DNA of 64,000 nt from Neocallimastix lanati (nom. inval.) (lineage: Eukaryota; Neocallimastigomycota; Neocallimastigomycetes; Neocallimastigales; Neocallimastigaceae), in contig JACVTC010000103.1 of the NCBI GenBank assembly GCA_016946835.1, positions 323,001 through 387,000 of the forward strand. The letters are read 5' to 3'. This document shows positions 46,729 through 56,509 of this stretch, piece after piece. The stretch's first letter is position 1. Each line of letters begins with the position of its first letter. The notes beneath the pieces were generated by a model. That model did not search any database, was not told the DNA's origin, and saw only the letters and a program-made list of their open reading frames with translations. Position numbers and translations under genes: made by a program.

Positions 46729-49700
46729 TTAAATTGTTTTTTTAACTATCTTCATTGGTCCAAGGAAAAATGGGTCAAGTTTTCTTCGATTTATTAGTCG
46801 TACTAATACAAGATCCCCTGGATTGTAATCTGCCTTAAGTCTCTTCATTTGTTTTCTCCGATCTTCCCAAAGCTTATTAGCTGTTTCAATATTGTTAACA
46901 GCTTCTTTTATCCATTTATTATGTTTTGTGAATCTTCTAATTAAATATTCTTCGTCAGACTCCCACTCCTCTTTTTTATCTAAGTTAATCATTAGCTCAA
47001 ATGGCTGCAAATCCCGACGACCATATAGAAGCTCAAAACTTGAAAATTTAGTTGTTTCATGCTTACATGTTCTAATAGCCCATAATGCACTTGGAAGGAT
47101 TTCGTCCCAATTAGTAGTATTTTTATTACATAATATTCTTAAATACTTCCCAATTTCTTTATTGCGATTCTCTACCTCGCCATTGGATTCCGGGTGATAA
47201 ACATTAGTATAGTTTACATAGACACCATAGAGATCTAAGAAAGACTTTGTCTTATCTGATCGAAACTGCGGACCGTTGTCAGTGACAAGTATCTCTGGTG
47301 TACCGTGCCTAGAAAATACTCTTGTAAGAAAATGTATGACATCATCAGATTCGATATTAATACTGGGTTCGGCTTCGACCCACTTGGTAAGATAATCTAC
47401 TAATACAAAGATATATTGGTATCCCTTCTGTGTTTTGGGTAAAGGTCCAACAATGTCTAATCCAACCTTCGTAAATGGTAAACCAGGTTTAGTAGGTAAA
47501 TTTTCAGTTTGATAGTTTCCTGTTTGTGGACGAAAGAGTTGGCATCTTTTACATGTTCTAACTAAGTACTTAACATCCAATATCATGTTTCTCCAGTAGT
47601 AGTCGCGTTTGAGCCGATTATAAGTCTTGAATATTCCTTCATGCCCGATTCCATGGGCCTGTAAAACAAGATTTATCTTTTCTTCATTATCCTTTATAAC
47701 TTTTCTTAGGGTTTTAGAATCTTTATCATCATAATATTCTACATTGTCAATTGTTACAAAGCTATTTTTAAAATTATTAACGGGGTTATTACCATCTTCC
47801 AATATTAAAGGAGCAACTATTTCGTCTTTAGATTCCATTCTGGACAGTGCATCTGCTATGACATTCTTTTTTCCGGGTTCGTATAATACTTTTATTTTAA
47901 GCATTGAAAATAATATTACCCATCTTGTCTGTCTTGCATTATTTGTTTCTTTATTCTTAAAGAGTCCTACTAATGGTTTGTGATCCGTGTAGAGAAGAGT
48001 TTCGAATTTATTTCCAGCAAAGTATGATTTAAATTTTTTGACACAATAAGCAGCAGCAGTACCTTCAAGATCAGTAATTCCGTAGTTTTGTTCTCCTGGT
48101 TTTAAAGTTCGACTAATAAAATGTATTGGCTTTTCATTATTATTTTCATCTTTCTGTAATAATACACCTCCTATTCCTGAATATGATGCATCCGTACGTA
48201 TAATAAATTGCTTTTCAAAATCTGGCATTGTTAGTATTGGTGCTTTCATTAATCTATCTTTCAACTTATCGAATCCTTCTTCTTGTTCTGAGTTCCAAAC
48301 AAATGGGGTTTCTTTCTTTAAAAGTTTATAGAGAGGTTTAGCAATACTTGAGTAATTAGCAATAAATTTACGATAGTATCCAACTGCGCCCAAGAAGGAC
48401 TGGAGTTGCTTTACTGTTGTAGGAGCAGACCAACTAGCAATGGCGTTGACTTTAGACATTATCGGTGAAATTCCTTCAACTGAGAGTGTATGTCCCAGAA
48501 GCTCTACCTTTTTCTTAAAGAAATTGCATTTTTCTAGATTTACTTTTAACCGATTTACGGATATAATTTCAAAAACTTTAATAATATCTTTAATATGTTC
48601 TTCTAATGAATTGGAAAAAATAACTAAGTCGTCGATGTAGATGAACATACATACTCCAATTAGTGGGAAAAAGATCCTGTTCATTTCCCTCTGGAAGGTT
48701 GCTGGTGCATTACAGAGACCGAAAGGCATGACGCGAAATTGATAGTTTCCAAAGATAGTAGTGAAACTGGTTTTAGGAATATCATTCTTTGACATTGGAA
48801 TTTGATGGAATCCTGAAAACAAGTCTATGGTTGTAAAATATTTGACTTTCTTCCCTATGGAGAAAAGGATTTCATCTATTAAGGGTAATGAGTATGCATC
48901 TTTTATAGTTAAATCATTCAATTTTCGAAAGTCTATGCACATTCGCCATTTATTATTTTTTTTAAGAACTAGTATTACAGGGAAAGACCATGGTGAATTG
49001 GATGGTTCTATTAGTTTATTATTAATTAACTTGGTGATTTCTTCCTTAAGTGCATCAGCTTGTACCTTTGATAAGCGATAGCATTTTTGTTTGATTGGTT
49101 TAGCACCATCTTTCAATTGAATGGTATGTGGTAATAATTTAGTTGACTGTAATTCCTCAATTTTGGTAGCTAAAATATGATAATATTTATTAAATAATTT
49201 TTTAACTTGTTTTTTATATTTCCACGGAATTTCCAATATTAACTTATCAATTATTTCCTTTTTCTCGTCAATATCCTCTTTTTCTTTTACCTTTTTTGTA
49301 AAACAAAGTAACAACAATCTGTCTTCTTCTTCATTTGTTTGTTTGGTAGGCAATTCTTCAGTGCTTATACATTTATCCTTTTTGTGTAAAGGTATTATTC
49401 TCTCCCAAGTCTCATCTCTGTTCATTCTACAAAGGAAATTGTCAACTGGGTTTATGAAAAGGTGATTTTCTTTAAGTGTTCTATATCCGATTAGTACGTC
49501 AAAGATATTTTTATCATGATCAATTATCCTAAAGCTATCTTGTATTTCTATATTTCCAAATTTTAGTCTCAAATAACAAGTTTCCATAACGATATTCTTA
49601 TTGGAGAAAACTTGAATAATGTTATCATCAGTGTATCCAGATGGAGTTATATTCTTTAATTTGTTAAAGTATTTCCTTGTAATTAAGTTAATGCTAGCAC

Positions 49701-50421
49701 AAGTATCTAGAAACGCTACTCCTGGTGTGTTTTCTACGATACATTCTGCGGTCGCAACGTCTTCTCTGCTTAATGCGGACATCATCACCTTTTCTGGGTT
49801 TTCTTCAGTCATCTCAGGGGCTTTCAATTTTAATGCCTTAGAGAGTTCCGATCTTAGCTTAGGACTCGCATCAATCAATTGGGATATTGAGATATTTGCC
49901 ATTAGCTTGTTTAGGTCGTCTGTAATGTTGTACCTTTTCCTTCCTTCCATCATAGACACATGTTTAGTATTGTTATTACCTAGTTGCTTATTCCTTTTTT
50001 CTTTTATTGTATCACTTGGTAATGTACTTTGATTCTTATTTGGTTTATTGATATTGCTGTTATTCTTTTCTGCTTCGGTCTGTATTTCTTTAGTTCTTTC
50101 TATTTTTGACATGCTTTTCGCTTTATTTATTGATGGTTGTGCAATTATTGAAACATCTACTTCTTCAAGTTTTTCTGTGTTGGAATTTTTGTTATTTTCA
50201 GTTTCCATGTTATCTTGAGCATACTGAAGGCCTTTAGGGATTGGTATACTAACTGGGTTTTCTTTTAATGTTCTTATAGTTCTATTTTCATAAGGTTTTG
50301 AACCAGAATTATTTTTATTTCTTCTTATAACCGCAGCTAAAATTGGTTCTTTTGACTCTGTAGGGTTCTGATAGGTTGTGGTTTGATATACGGGAGTTTC
50401 CCTTCTCCCATTTATTAGTTT
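46729..50421 (-). CDS. Pol of element C (protease-RT-RNase H-integrase), C-terminus frameshifted
   Basis: Open from the slippery site to 46729, about 1,230 residues; the first ATG is at 50208. Counted from it: retropepsin with VAFLDTCAS near 170, RT with RMCIDFRKLND and YIDDLVIFS, RNase H with RTDASYSGIGG, integrase zinc finger HGIGHEG...CKRCQ, DDE core (GLDIVGP, TDNGPQFRSD, HPESNGEVENRN) and FFLGPMKIVKK. An extra A in the A-run at about 46738-46744 moves the frame so that translation stops at once; without it the reading would go on for about 35 more residues (NTVTLCDP..., NVHLKNIVPY) as in E. The loss may be a real mutation or a homopolymer sequencing error. All catalytic residues are present. 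Confidence 0.92.
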   Translation of the reverse strand, partial: KLINGRRETPVYQTTTYQNPTESKEPILAAVIRRNKNNSGSKPYENRTIRTLKENPVSIPIPKGLQYAQDNMETENNKNSNTEKLEEVDVSIIAQPSINKAKSMSKIERTKEIQTEAEKNNSNINKPNKNQSTLPSDTIKEKRNKQLGNNNTKHVSMMEGRKRYNITDDLNKLMANISISQLIDASPKLRSELSKALKLKAPEMTEENPEKVMMSALSREDVATAECIVENTPGVAFLDTCASINLITRKYFNKLKNITPSGYTDDNIIQVFSNKNIVMETCYLRLKFGNIEIQDSFRIIDHDKNIFDVLIGYRTLKENHLFINPVDNFLCRMNRDETWERIIPLHKKDKCISTEELPTKQTNEEEDRLLLLCFTKKVKEKEDIDEKKEIIDKLILEIPWKYKKQVKKLFNKYYHILATKIEELQSTKLLPHTIQLKDGAKPIKQKCYRLSKVQADALKEEITKLINNKLIEPSNSPWSFPVILVLKKNNKWRMCIDFRKLNDLTIKDAYSLPLIDEILFSIGKKVKYFTTIDLFSGFHQIPMSKNDIPKTSFTTIFGNYQFRVMPFGLCNAPATFQREMNRIFFPLIGVCMFIYIDDLVIFSNSLEEHIKDIIKVFEIISVNRLKVNLEKCNFFKKKVELLGHTLSVEGISPIMSKVNAIASWSAPTTVKQLQSFLGAVGYYRKFIANYSSIAKPLYKLLKKETPFVWNSEQEEGFDKLKDRLMKAPILTMPDFEKQFIIRTDASYSGIGGVLLQKDENNNEKPIHFISRTLKPGEQNYGITDLEGTAAAYCVKKFKSYFAGNKFETLLYTDHKPLVGLFKNKETNNARQTRWVILFSMLKIKVLYEPGKKNVIADALSRMESKDEIVAPLILEDGNNPVNNFKNSFVTIDNVEYYDDKDSKTLRKVIKDNEEKINLVLQAHGIGHEGIFKTYNRLKRDYYWRNMILDVKYLVRTCKRCQLFRPQTGNYQTENLPTKPGLPFTKVGLDIVGPLPKTQKGYQYIFVLVDYLTKWVEAEPSINIESDDVIHFLTRVFSRHGTPEILVTDNGPQFRSDKTKSFLDLYGVYVNYTNVYHPESNGEVENRNKEIGKYLRILCNKNTTNWDEILPSALWAIRTCKHETTKFSSFELLYGRRDLQPFELMINLDKKEEWESDEEYLIRRFTKHNKWIKEAVNNIETANKLWEDRRKQMKRLKADYNPGDLVLVRLINRRKLDPFFLGPMKIVKKTI

Positions 50422-50424
50422 AAA
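50392..50424 (-). promoter_or_regulatory. -1 ribosomal frameshift signal of element C
   Basis: Heptamer T TTA AAC (50418-50424) directly before the gag stop TAA, 8-nt spacer TAATAAAT, stem GGGAG / CTCCC (50405-50409 with 50392-50396), 8-nt loop AAGGGAAA. Confidence 0.85.
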
Positions 50425-51323
50425 TGATTATTTTCTTTTTCTTTATTTTCTCTCTCTTCTATTTCAGCTAACTGCTTAAATGTATAAGGACACCTTCTAA
50501 AGATGTGACCTATTTTTCCACATCGGAAGCAAACTATATTTTCATTGCGATTTGTTTCATTTTGAGATTTATTTTCAAATTCAGTATTATTTACATTTCT
50601 TTGGTTAAAATAATTATTATTTTGAAGTGTGCGTCTTTGATTCTGCTTCTGATTATAATTATAGTTATTATTATAATTATTCCTTCTAGTATTAAAGTAA
50701 TTATTACTCCTTCTATTATTATTGTATTCATGTTGATATCTTTCAGATTGATTATTGGACTGGCCATGAAATAGTGTTGTCATTACCGTAACTTTATTTG
50801 ACGTCTTTATTTGTTCCGCTCTCTCGGCCAATTCAGCTTCTTCAAACGCGTCTTCTAAATCTTCCGATCGTTGGGTAATTACTTGAGATCTAATGTAAGG
50901 TCTATACTTAATTGATTCAATATAATCATCTACAGTAACAAATGTTTGGTAAAATTTTGGTAAGCTATCGTAGAGTTTCTTATATCTCCAGTTGAAGTCG
51001 GCTATTGTTTCACCCCTTTTAATCTTCAATTTTTGTAGCATTTTACATTTTTCTTGTGGTGTGATCCTAAGTGCTTCCTCCAAAGCTTCTTTTATCTCTT
51101 TTATGGATGGATAAATCTTACCATCTTCAGTTTCCTTTTCTAGTTCTTGTACTACACCTCTTAGCCTTCCATTTACACATTCTAATGCCCAAATGAATAT
51201 ACTCTTAGGAGATTCTATATCTGCTAGAGCCATCAACCTATTAAACTCTTCAAACCAAGAGTCCAATTCTCCTGTTGATTCAGTTACTCTTGGTAATAAT
51301 TTTTGGATTTCTAAAATCTTCAT
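50415..51323 (-). CDS. Gag of element C, intact
   Basis: 302 residues from ATG 51323. Capsid-type region to about residue 185 (LDSWFEEFNRLMALADI, then KIKRGETIADFNWRYKKLYDSL), an Asn/Arg/Tyr-rich stretch to about 255, and a knuckle CFRCGKIGHIFRRC near 270. The end NNHLN overlaps the slippery site. Its Asn tract is the shortest of the intact Gags. Confidence 0.93.
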   Translation of the reverse strand: MKILEIQKLLPRVTESTGELDSWFEEFNRLMALADIESPKSIFIWALECVNGRLRGVVQELEKETEDGKIYPSIKEIKEALEEALRITPQEKCKMLQKLKIKRGETIADFNWRYKKLYDSLPKFYQTFVTVDDYIESIKYRPYIRSQVITQRSEDLEDAFEEAELAERAEQIKTSNKVTVMTTLFHGQSNNQSERYQHEYNNNRRSNNYFNTRRNNYNNNYNYNQKQNQRRTLQNNNYFNQRNVNNTEFENKSQNETNRNENIVCFRCGKIGHIFRRCPYTFKQLAEIEERENKEKENNHLN

Positions 51324-51651
51324 TCTCTTACTTTCTATTGTTAATATTTTAATATTTTATATAACTAATTAAACTGTTATTTTGTTATAAAAACCCGACC
51401 AGTAATCTTATTATTATACGCTAATTTCTGTGACGTTTCGTCCCCTGTGTTCATTCCGTCACTTCTCCTCGCACTTGCAAACGACTCGAAGATCTTTACA
51501 CAGCCCTAATCCCCCACGCTGACCGAAATTAGCAGCTTGTATAATGCTGAAATTAAAATTACTGTTGTTTAAATAACAAAAGAAGGAAAACTTCTATTAC
51601 CAGTTGAACAACAATAACAATATTTCAATCCAAAGGTTGATGGATGGATCA

Positions 51652-51734
<83 letters not shown>

Positions 51735-51894
51735 TTTATAACTCACTATTACTACTATCACTATTATATATAAATATATTTATTAAAATTCTACACACTA
51801 AATTAATTATTATTCAATTATTTATTACTTTAACTATATTTTATTCTTTCAATTTATAAAATTTCTTATATTATTGTTATTATTAATTTATACT

Positions 51895-51935
<41 letters not shown>

Positions 51936-52010
51936 GTCTATTCTAAATTATTGAATTAATTATTTTCATATTATTATTGTCTTGTCCTGCATAGCTCGCC
52001 AAAATTTTTA
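51324..52010 (-). promoter_or_regulatory. 5' leader of element C with a closed stem domain and primer site
   Basis: A 9-bp stem GCTAATTTC / GAAATTAGC (51420-51428 with 51525-51533) encloses about 96 nt of unusually GC-rich sequence, inside which GTGACG / CGTCAC (51430-51435, 51457-51462) forms a second stem. Upstream are two T runs and an ATT repeat. The primer site on the minus strand at 51984-52001 is TGGCGAGCTATGCAGGAC, 9 nt from the LTR; I could not assign the tRNA. Confidence 0.7.
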
Positions 52011-52686
52011 TGGTACAGGACTTTTCATTTATTTATTTTCAATAATAATATATTCTAATTAATTCTAATTAAACTTATTTAATTATTTCCGAATATTATC
52101 TAAACTAATTAAACTCAACATTAATATTCTAATGTTTTTAAATATTAACTAAGCTCTCTTTTATTTTATTTTAAACCCCTTAATTAACTTAATTATTATT
52201 TAAACTTAAAACTATTATATTAACAACACAGCTTAACACTAAATTAAAACACCCTTAATTTATTTTACCTTATTTTATTCTAAAATTTAATTTATAAAAT
52301 TTTGAGAGAGAGTTTTTTAATATTTTTTTGATTTTACAAGTTATTTATAGAATTTAATGAAGTTTTTTAATTGGTTCAAATAAATTTTTAATTAATTAAA
52401 ATAAAATAATGTATAAAAAATAATAAAATAATATATAAAAATAATAAAAATTAAAGTAAAAATAAAAGTAAAAGTAAAAATAAAAATAAAAATATAAAAT
52501 AAAAATAAATTATAAGATAAAAATAATATAATAAAAATTAAAATAAAAATAAAGTAAAAGTAAAAATACAAATAAAAATTTAAAATAAAAATAAAGATAT
52601 AAAATAAAAATAATATAAAAAAAAATAAAAACAAATATAAAATAATAAATTCAATAATATAAGCAATATTAGATTGTTCCGTATCA
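52011..52686 (-). repeat. 5' LTR of element C
   Basis: 676 bp, TGGTACAGGAC...TTCCGTATCA, the same length as the left copy. Confidence 0.94.
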
Positions 52687-52689
52687 GCT

Positions 52690-53477
52690 TGTAAGAAATT
52701 GATATAAATTTTTATAATTTATTTCTATTTCTTATTAATTAATAATTATTTCATAATTATTATTCTTTAAAAAAATTTATTTCATTTAAAAACAATTATA
52801 CCAATTAATGTATTAATTGTTATATGAAAAAATGTATTTAATATAACTTCTGTATTATTTCATAGAAAAAATGTATTTAATAAAATTTCTGCATTATTTT
52901 ATCCTTCTCTTTTTTATCCTTTTTCTTTTTAATTCTTTTAGTTATTAAAATCGGTTATTAAAGTTTTTCCGATTAATTATAATTGGTTTTATTTAATAAC
53001 ACGATGATCAATAAGTATAGATTATTGATCAAAAATCTTTCCAGTTTTTTCTTCTAATCTTTTTCTGGAAAGAATCATTGTTAAGATTAGAAAAATACAT
53101 TTATTTTTGTAAAAATATAAATAGCTGTTGATTTTCGTCTTTAGAAAATCAAGAGTTATTATTTTAAGAAAAATATAATAACAATAAAAGACATTAATAT
53201 TTCAATTAATATAAAATAGTTATTTTAAAATTTGTCAAAAAAAATAATAAAATATTTAATAATAAAATAGATTAATAAAGTTCTTTTTATAAAAACATAT
53301 TTTATTTCTCTTTCATTTAAGGTCTATTATATTTTCTTATAATAAGCTCTAATTTTAAAGATAAGTATTAAATTCTTATTTTTATTTTAATTTTTATTTT
53401 AATTTTTATTTAATCTTAATAGTTTAGTTAATATTAATTATAAATAATAATCTCTATAATTTATAGAAATTATTACA
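52690..53477 (+). mobile_element. Solo LTR directly upstream of tRNA-Gln
   Basis: Plus-strand copy of the LTR at 12255-13044, TGTAAGAAATTG...ATTATTACA, with a perfect 5-bp duplication CAGCT (52685-52689, 53478-53482). It ends 16 bp before the first base of the tRNA. ATAAATAG is followed by the hairpin TTGATTTTC/GAAAATCAA (53128-53152). Confidence 0.92.
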
Positions 53478-53493
53478 CAGCTCCTTAACAAAA

Positions 53494-53564
53494 GGTTCTA
53501 TAGTGTAGTGGTAGCACATTAGACTCTGAATCTAATAACCCGAGTTCGAACCTCGGTAGGACCT
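53494..53564 (+). tRNA. trnQ(CUG): tRNA-Gln (anticodon CTG)
   Basis: All four arms fold: acceptor GGTTCTA with TAGGACC (one G-U), D arm GTG/CAC, anticodon stem TTAGA/TCTAA around CTCTGAA (anticodon CTG, reading CAG), T arm CCGAG/CTCGG around TTCGAAC. The internal promoters are present: A box around TAGTGTAGTGG and B box around AGTTCGAACC. No intron. The sequence resembles eukaryotic nuclear tRNA-Gln. It is the likely anchor for the Ty3-like insertions to its left. Confidence 0.97.
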
Positions 53565-53566
53565 TC

Positions 53567-53573
53567 TTTTTTT
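53567..53573 (+). terminator. RNA polymerase III terminator of tRNA-Gln
   Basis: A run of seven T starts three bases after the discriminator base. Confidence 0.85.
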
Positions 53574-55499
53574 CTAAAATAGAAATTTATTTTTATTCTT
53601 TATATTTATATAAAAAAAAGTGTTATTAACAAAAAAAAAAAATTTTTTTTATTATTATTAATAGTAATATTATTATTTTTATTAGTATTTTTTTTTTTTT
53701 TTTTACTATTTTTAAATTATTCTTTTTCTTTAATAATATATAAAAAATAAAATAGATTAGTTCATTTCAATATAATATCATTAATAGTTTATACAAATAT
53801 ATAGGTATTTTATTCAGAATGGAACTCTTGAATATTAACGTAATCCTTGATAAAGATGACATTAAAAAGAAAAAAAAAAAAAAAAAAAAAAAAAGATAAA
53901 TTTAATTCTCATTTTAATTAAATTTATATCATCATTAATTTCCATTTTAGAAAATAAATATAAAAATAGATAGAAATAATTTTAAATATTGAAAATAATT
54001 ATAAAAAGAGAATAATTAAAAAAAATTTTTTTTTTTTTAATTTTTAATTTTATTTTTTTCATTATATTCTTTTTTTTATTATTATTTTTAAATATTATAT
54101 ATTAAATTAAATTTTATAATAATGCTTTTTAAGTATTTAAATGTGCATTCTTGATACATATTTAAATGTTTAAATTAAAAAATAAAAAATAAAAATAAAG
54201 TGATGACAAAAAGACAAAAAATAGGGTAAAAAAAATAAAGTGACGTGACTATCATTAATTAACAAAAAAATAATAAATAATAATAATAAGAATAAAAAGA
54301 GTATTTATTAATAAATAATAAATAATAAATAATTAAATAATAATTAAATAATAAATAATTAAATAATAAATAATAATAATAAATAATAAATAATTGAATA
54401 ATAAATAAATAATTAAATAATAATAAATAATAAAAAAAGTATTTATTAATAAATAATAAATAATTAAATAATAAATAATAAATAAATTATAATATTTAAA
54501 TAAATAAATGATTTAACCTAAGATAAATAAATTCCTTTTGTATATCACGTGGAATTAATAAAACATATTATGGGATTAATTTTTTCTATTTTTATTCAAA
54601 AATTGATATGAAATAAACTTTAATATAAATATATAAAATTAATAAATAAAGTTTATATATATAAATTTAATTAAGTTGACCTTATATTGCAATAAATTAT
54701 AATATATTTTTATTAAAAATAATAAATAGTTTTAAACTTATTCAACAAATAACTTTAAAAGAATAAAAGAATACAAAGTAAATAATAAATATTAAATATT
54801 AAATATTAAATATTAAATAATTGAATAATAAATAAATAAATATAAATAATATTAAAGTGTATTTATTAATAAATAATAAATAATAAATAACTGAATAACT
54901 GAATAATTGAATAGTAAATAATATAAAAAAAATTTTTGAGAAGAATTAAAATAGAAAAATAGAAAAATTAGAAGAACCCCAATCATGACCAAAAATTAAT
55001 AAAACTATAAATTAAAATTTTGGCTTTTTTTTTTTTTAATTTTTTTTTTTTTTTAATTTTCAAAAAAAAAATTTTATTTTTTTTAATCTTTAAACTTTTT
55101 ATTATTATTTTTATTTAATTTTTTTTTCTTTTTTTCTTTTTTTTTTAAAAAAATTTAAAATATAATAAATATATATAAAGTTAAATTAAAATGTGGGATC
55201 TATAACATAATAAAAATAATAGAAGTTAATCTCAATAATTAAAATAAATTATTATATACAATATTATTATTTCTTTATATGTATATTTTTTATCTTTTAT
55301 TTTAATGTTGATAAAATAAAATGAAATGAAATGAAAAAATACAGAAATAATACAGAAATAACAAAGTAAAAGAATTGTAATAATGTAAATCATAATATTA
55401 TTATCTTATATAACTATATATATATATTATTTTACTGAAAAGTTTTAATAATATTTATGACTTTTTAATATTACAGTATTATATAACTAAAGTTATAAA

Positions 55500-55613
55500 G
55501 TATTACAATTATTAACATTATAATAATTTTTTTATCTTATAAATTTAACGTTTTTTTTTTTTTTAAGAAAGAATAAGATAAAAAAATTATTATAATGTTA
55601 ATAATTGTAATAC
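55500..55613. repeat. Perfect 41-bp inverted repeat with a 32-bp spacer
   Basis: Arm 55500-55540 starts GTATTACAATTATTAACATT; arm 55573-55613 is its exact reverse complement. The spacer start ATAAATTTAACGTTTTTTTT is itself the reverse complement of the sequence just outside the right arm (about 55613-55632), so two interlocked pairings are possible. Confidence 0.9.
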
Positions 55614-56398
55614 AAAAAAAACGTTAAATTTATAACTCTAATAATAACATTTTTTCTTAATTATAAAATCAATATAATATTAAATAATAGATATTAAAAA
55701 AATAAATTATTTATTTATAATTAATTAATTCAAAGTATTTAATAGGATTTAGTTATTAATAAAAAAAAATAAATTTAAAATATTTTGTCTATTTTTGAAC
55801 AATTTTTAATTTTTATTTAAAAATAATTACATTAAATAAAACAAAACAAAACAAAAATAAAACAAAAAAAAAAAAAAAAAAAAAATAGAAATAAAACAAA
55901 ACAAAAATAAAATAAAAACAATTTTTTAAAAAATAAAATATTGAAATTAAAAAAATATATATATATAATTTTTAATTATTTAGAAATACAAAAAAAAGTT
56001 TTCAGAACAAACAAAAATTTATTTTATTTACTTTTATACAGAAAAATTAAAAAATAAAAAAAAAATTAAAAATTATAAAAAAAAAATAATGAAGTTAATT
56101 TAATTTATAATTAATTTATAATTTATAATTTAATTATTTTTTTTTTTACTTTTCAAAATAAAATTTAATTTAAAATTTCTGTATTTTTAAATATTTTTTA
56201 TTTAAAAAAAAGTTTTTTAATCAATCCATCAACGAATAAAAATTAAAATAAATAAAATTTAAAATAAATAAAATAAATAAAAATAAAAAATTATGTTAAA
56301 TAAATAATTAATTATACAGAAAAGAAAAGGAAAAAAATAATAAAAAAATAATAAAATAATAATAAAAAAAATAATAAAAAAATAATTTTTATTTTTTT

Positions 56399-56509
56399 TT
56401 AATACTAATGCTCTTTATGTACTACTTGACATATTTTATTTTATTTTTTTTTATTTAATACTAATGCTCTTTTTATACTACTTGGTATATTTTATTTTAT
56501 TTTATTTTA
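56399..56509. repeat. Tandem duplication of about 60 bp
   Basis: Two imperfect copies of a unit with TTTAATACTAATGCTCTTT followed by TACTACTTG and TATTTTATTTTAT. Confidence 0.8.

Larger units (their letters stand above)
45922..52686 (-). mobile_element. Ty3/Gypsy LTR retrotransposon C, nearly intact and young
   Basis: Two 676-bp LTRs (45922-46597, 52011-52686) that look identical in the stretches compared. Flanks are GCTC and GCTT (4 bp, one change). Minus-strand order: LTR, primer site, structured leader, gag, frameshift signal, pol, purine tract, LTR. The only defect seen is one extra A near the end of pol. Confidence 0.94.

Noticed and set aside
46303-52634. Two identical 80-residue hydrophobic ORFs on the minus strand (46303-46545, 52392-52634)
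   Set aside because: Both lie in the A/T-rich part of the two LTRs of element C; the translation is low complexity and arises from composition.
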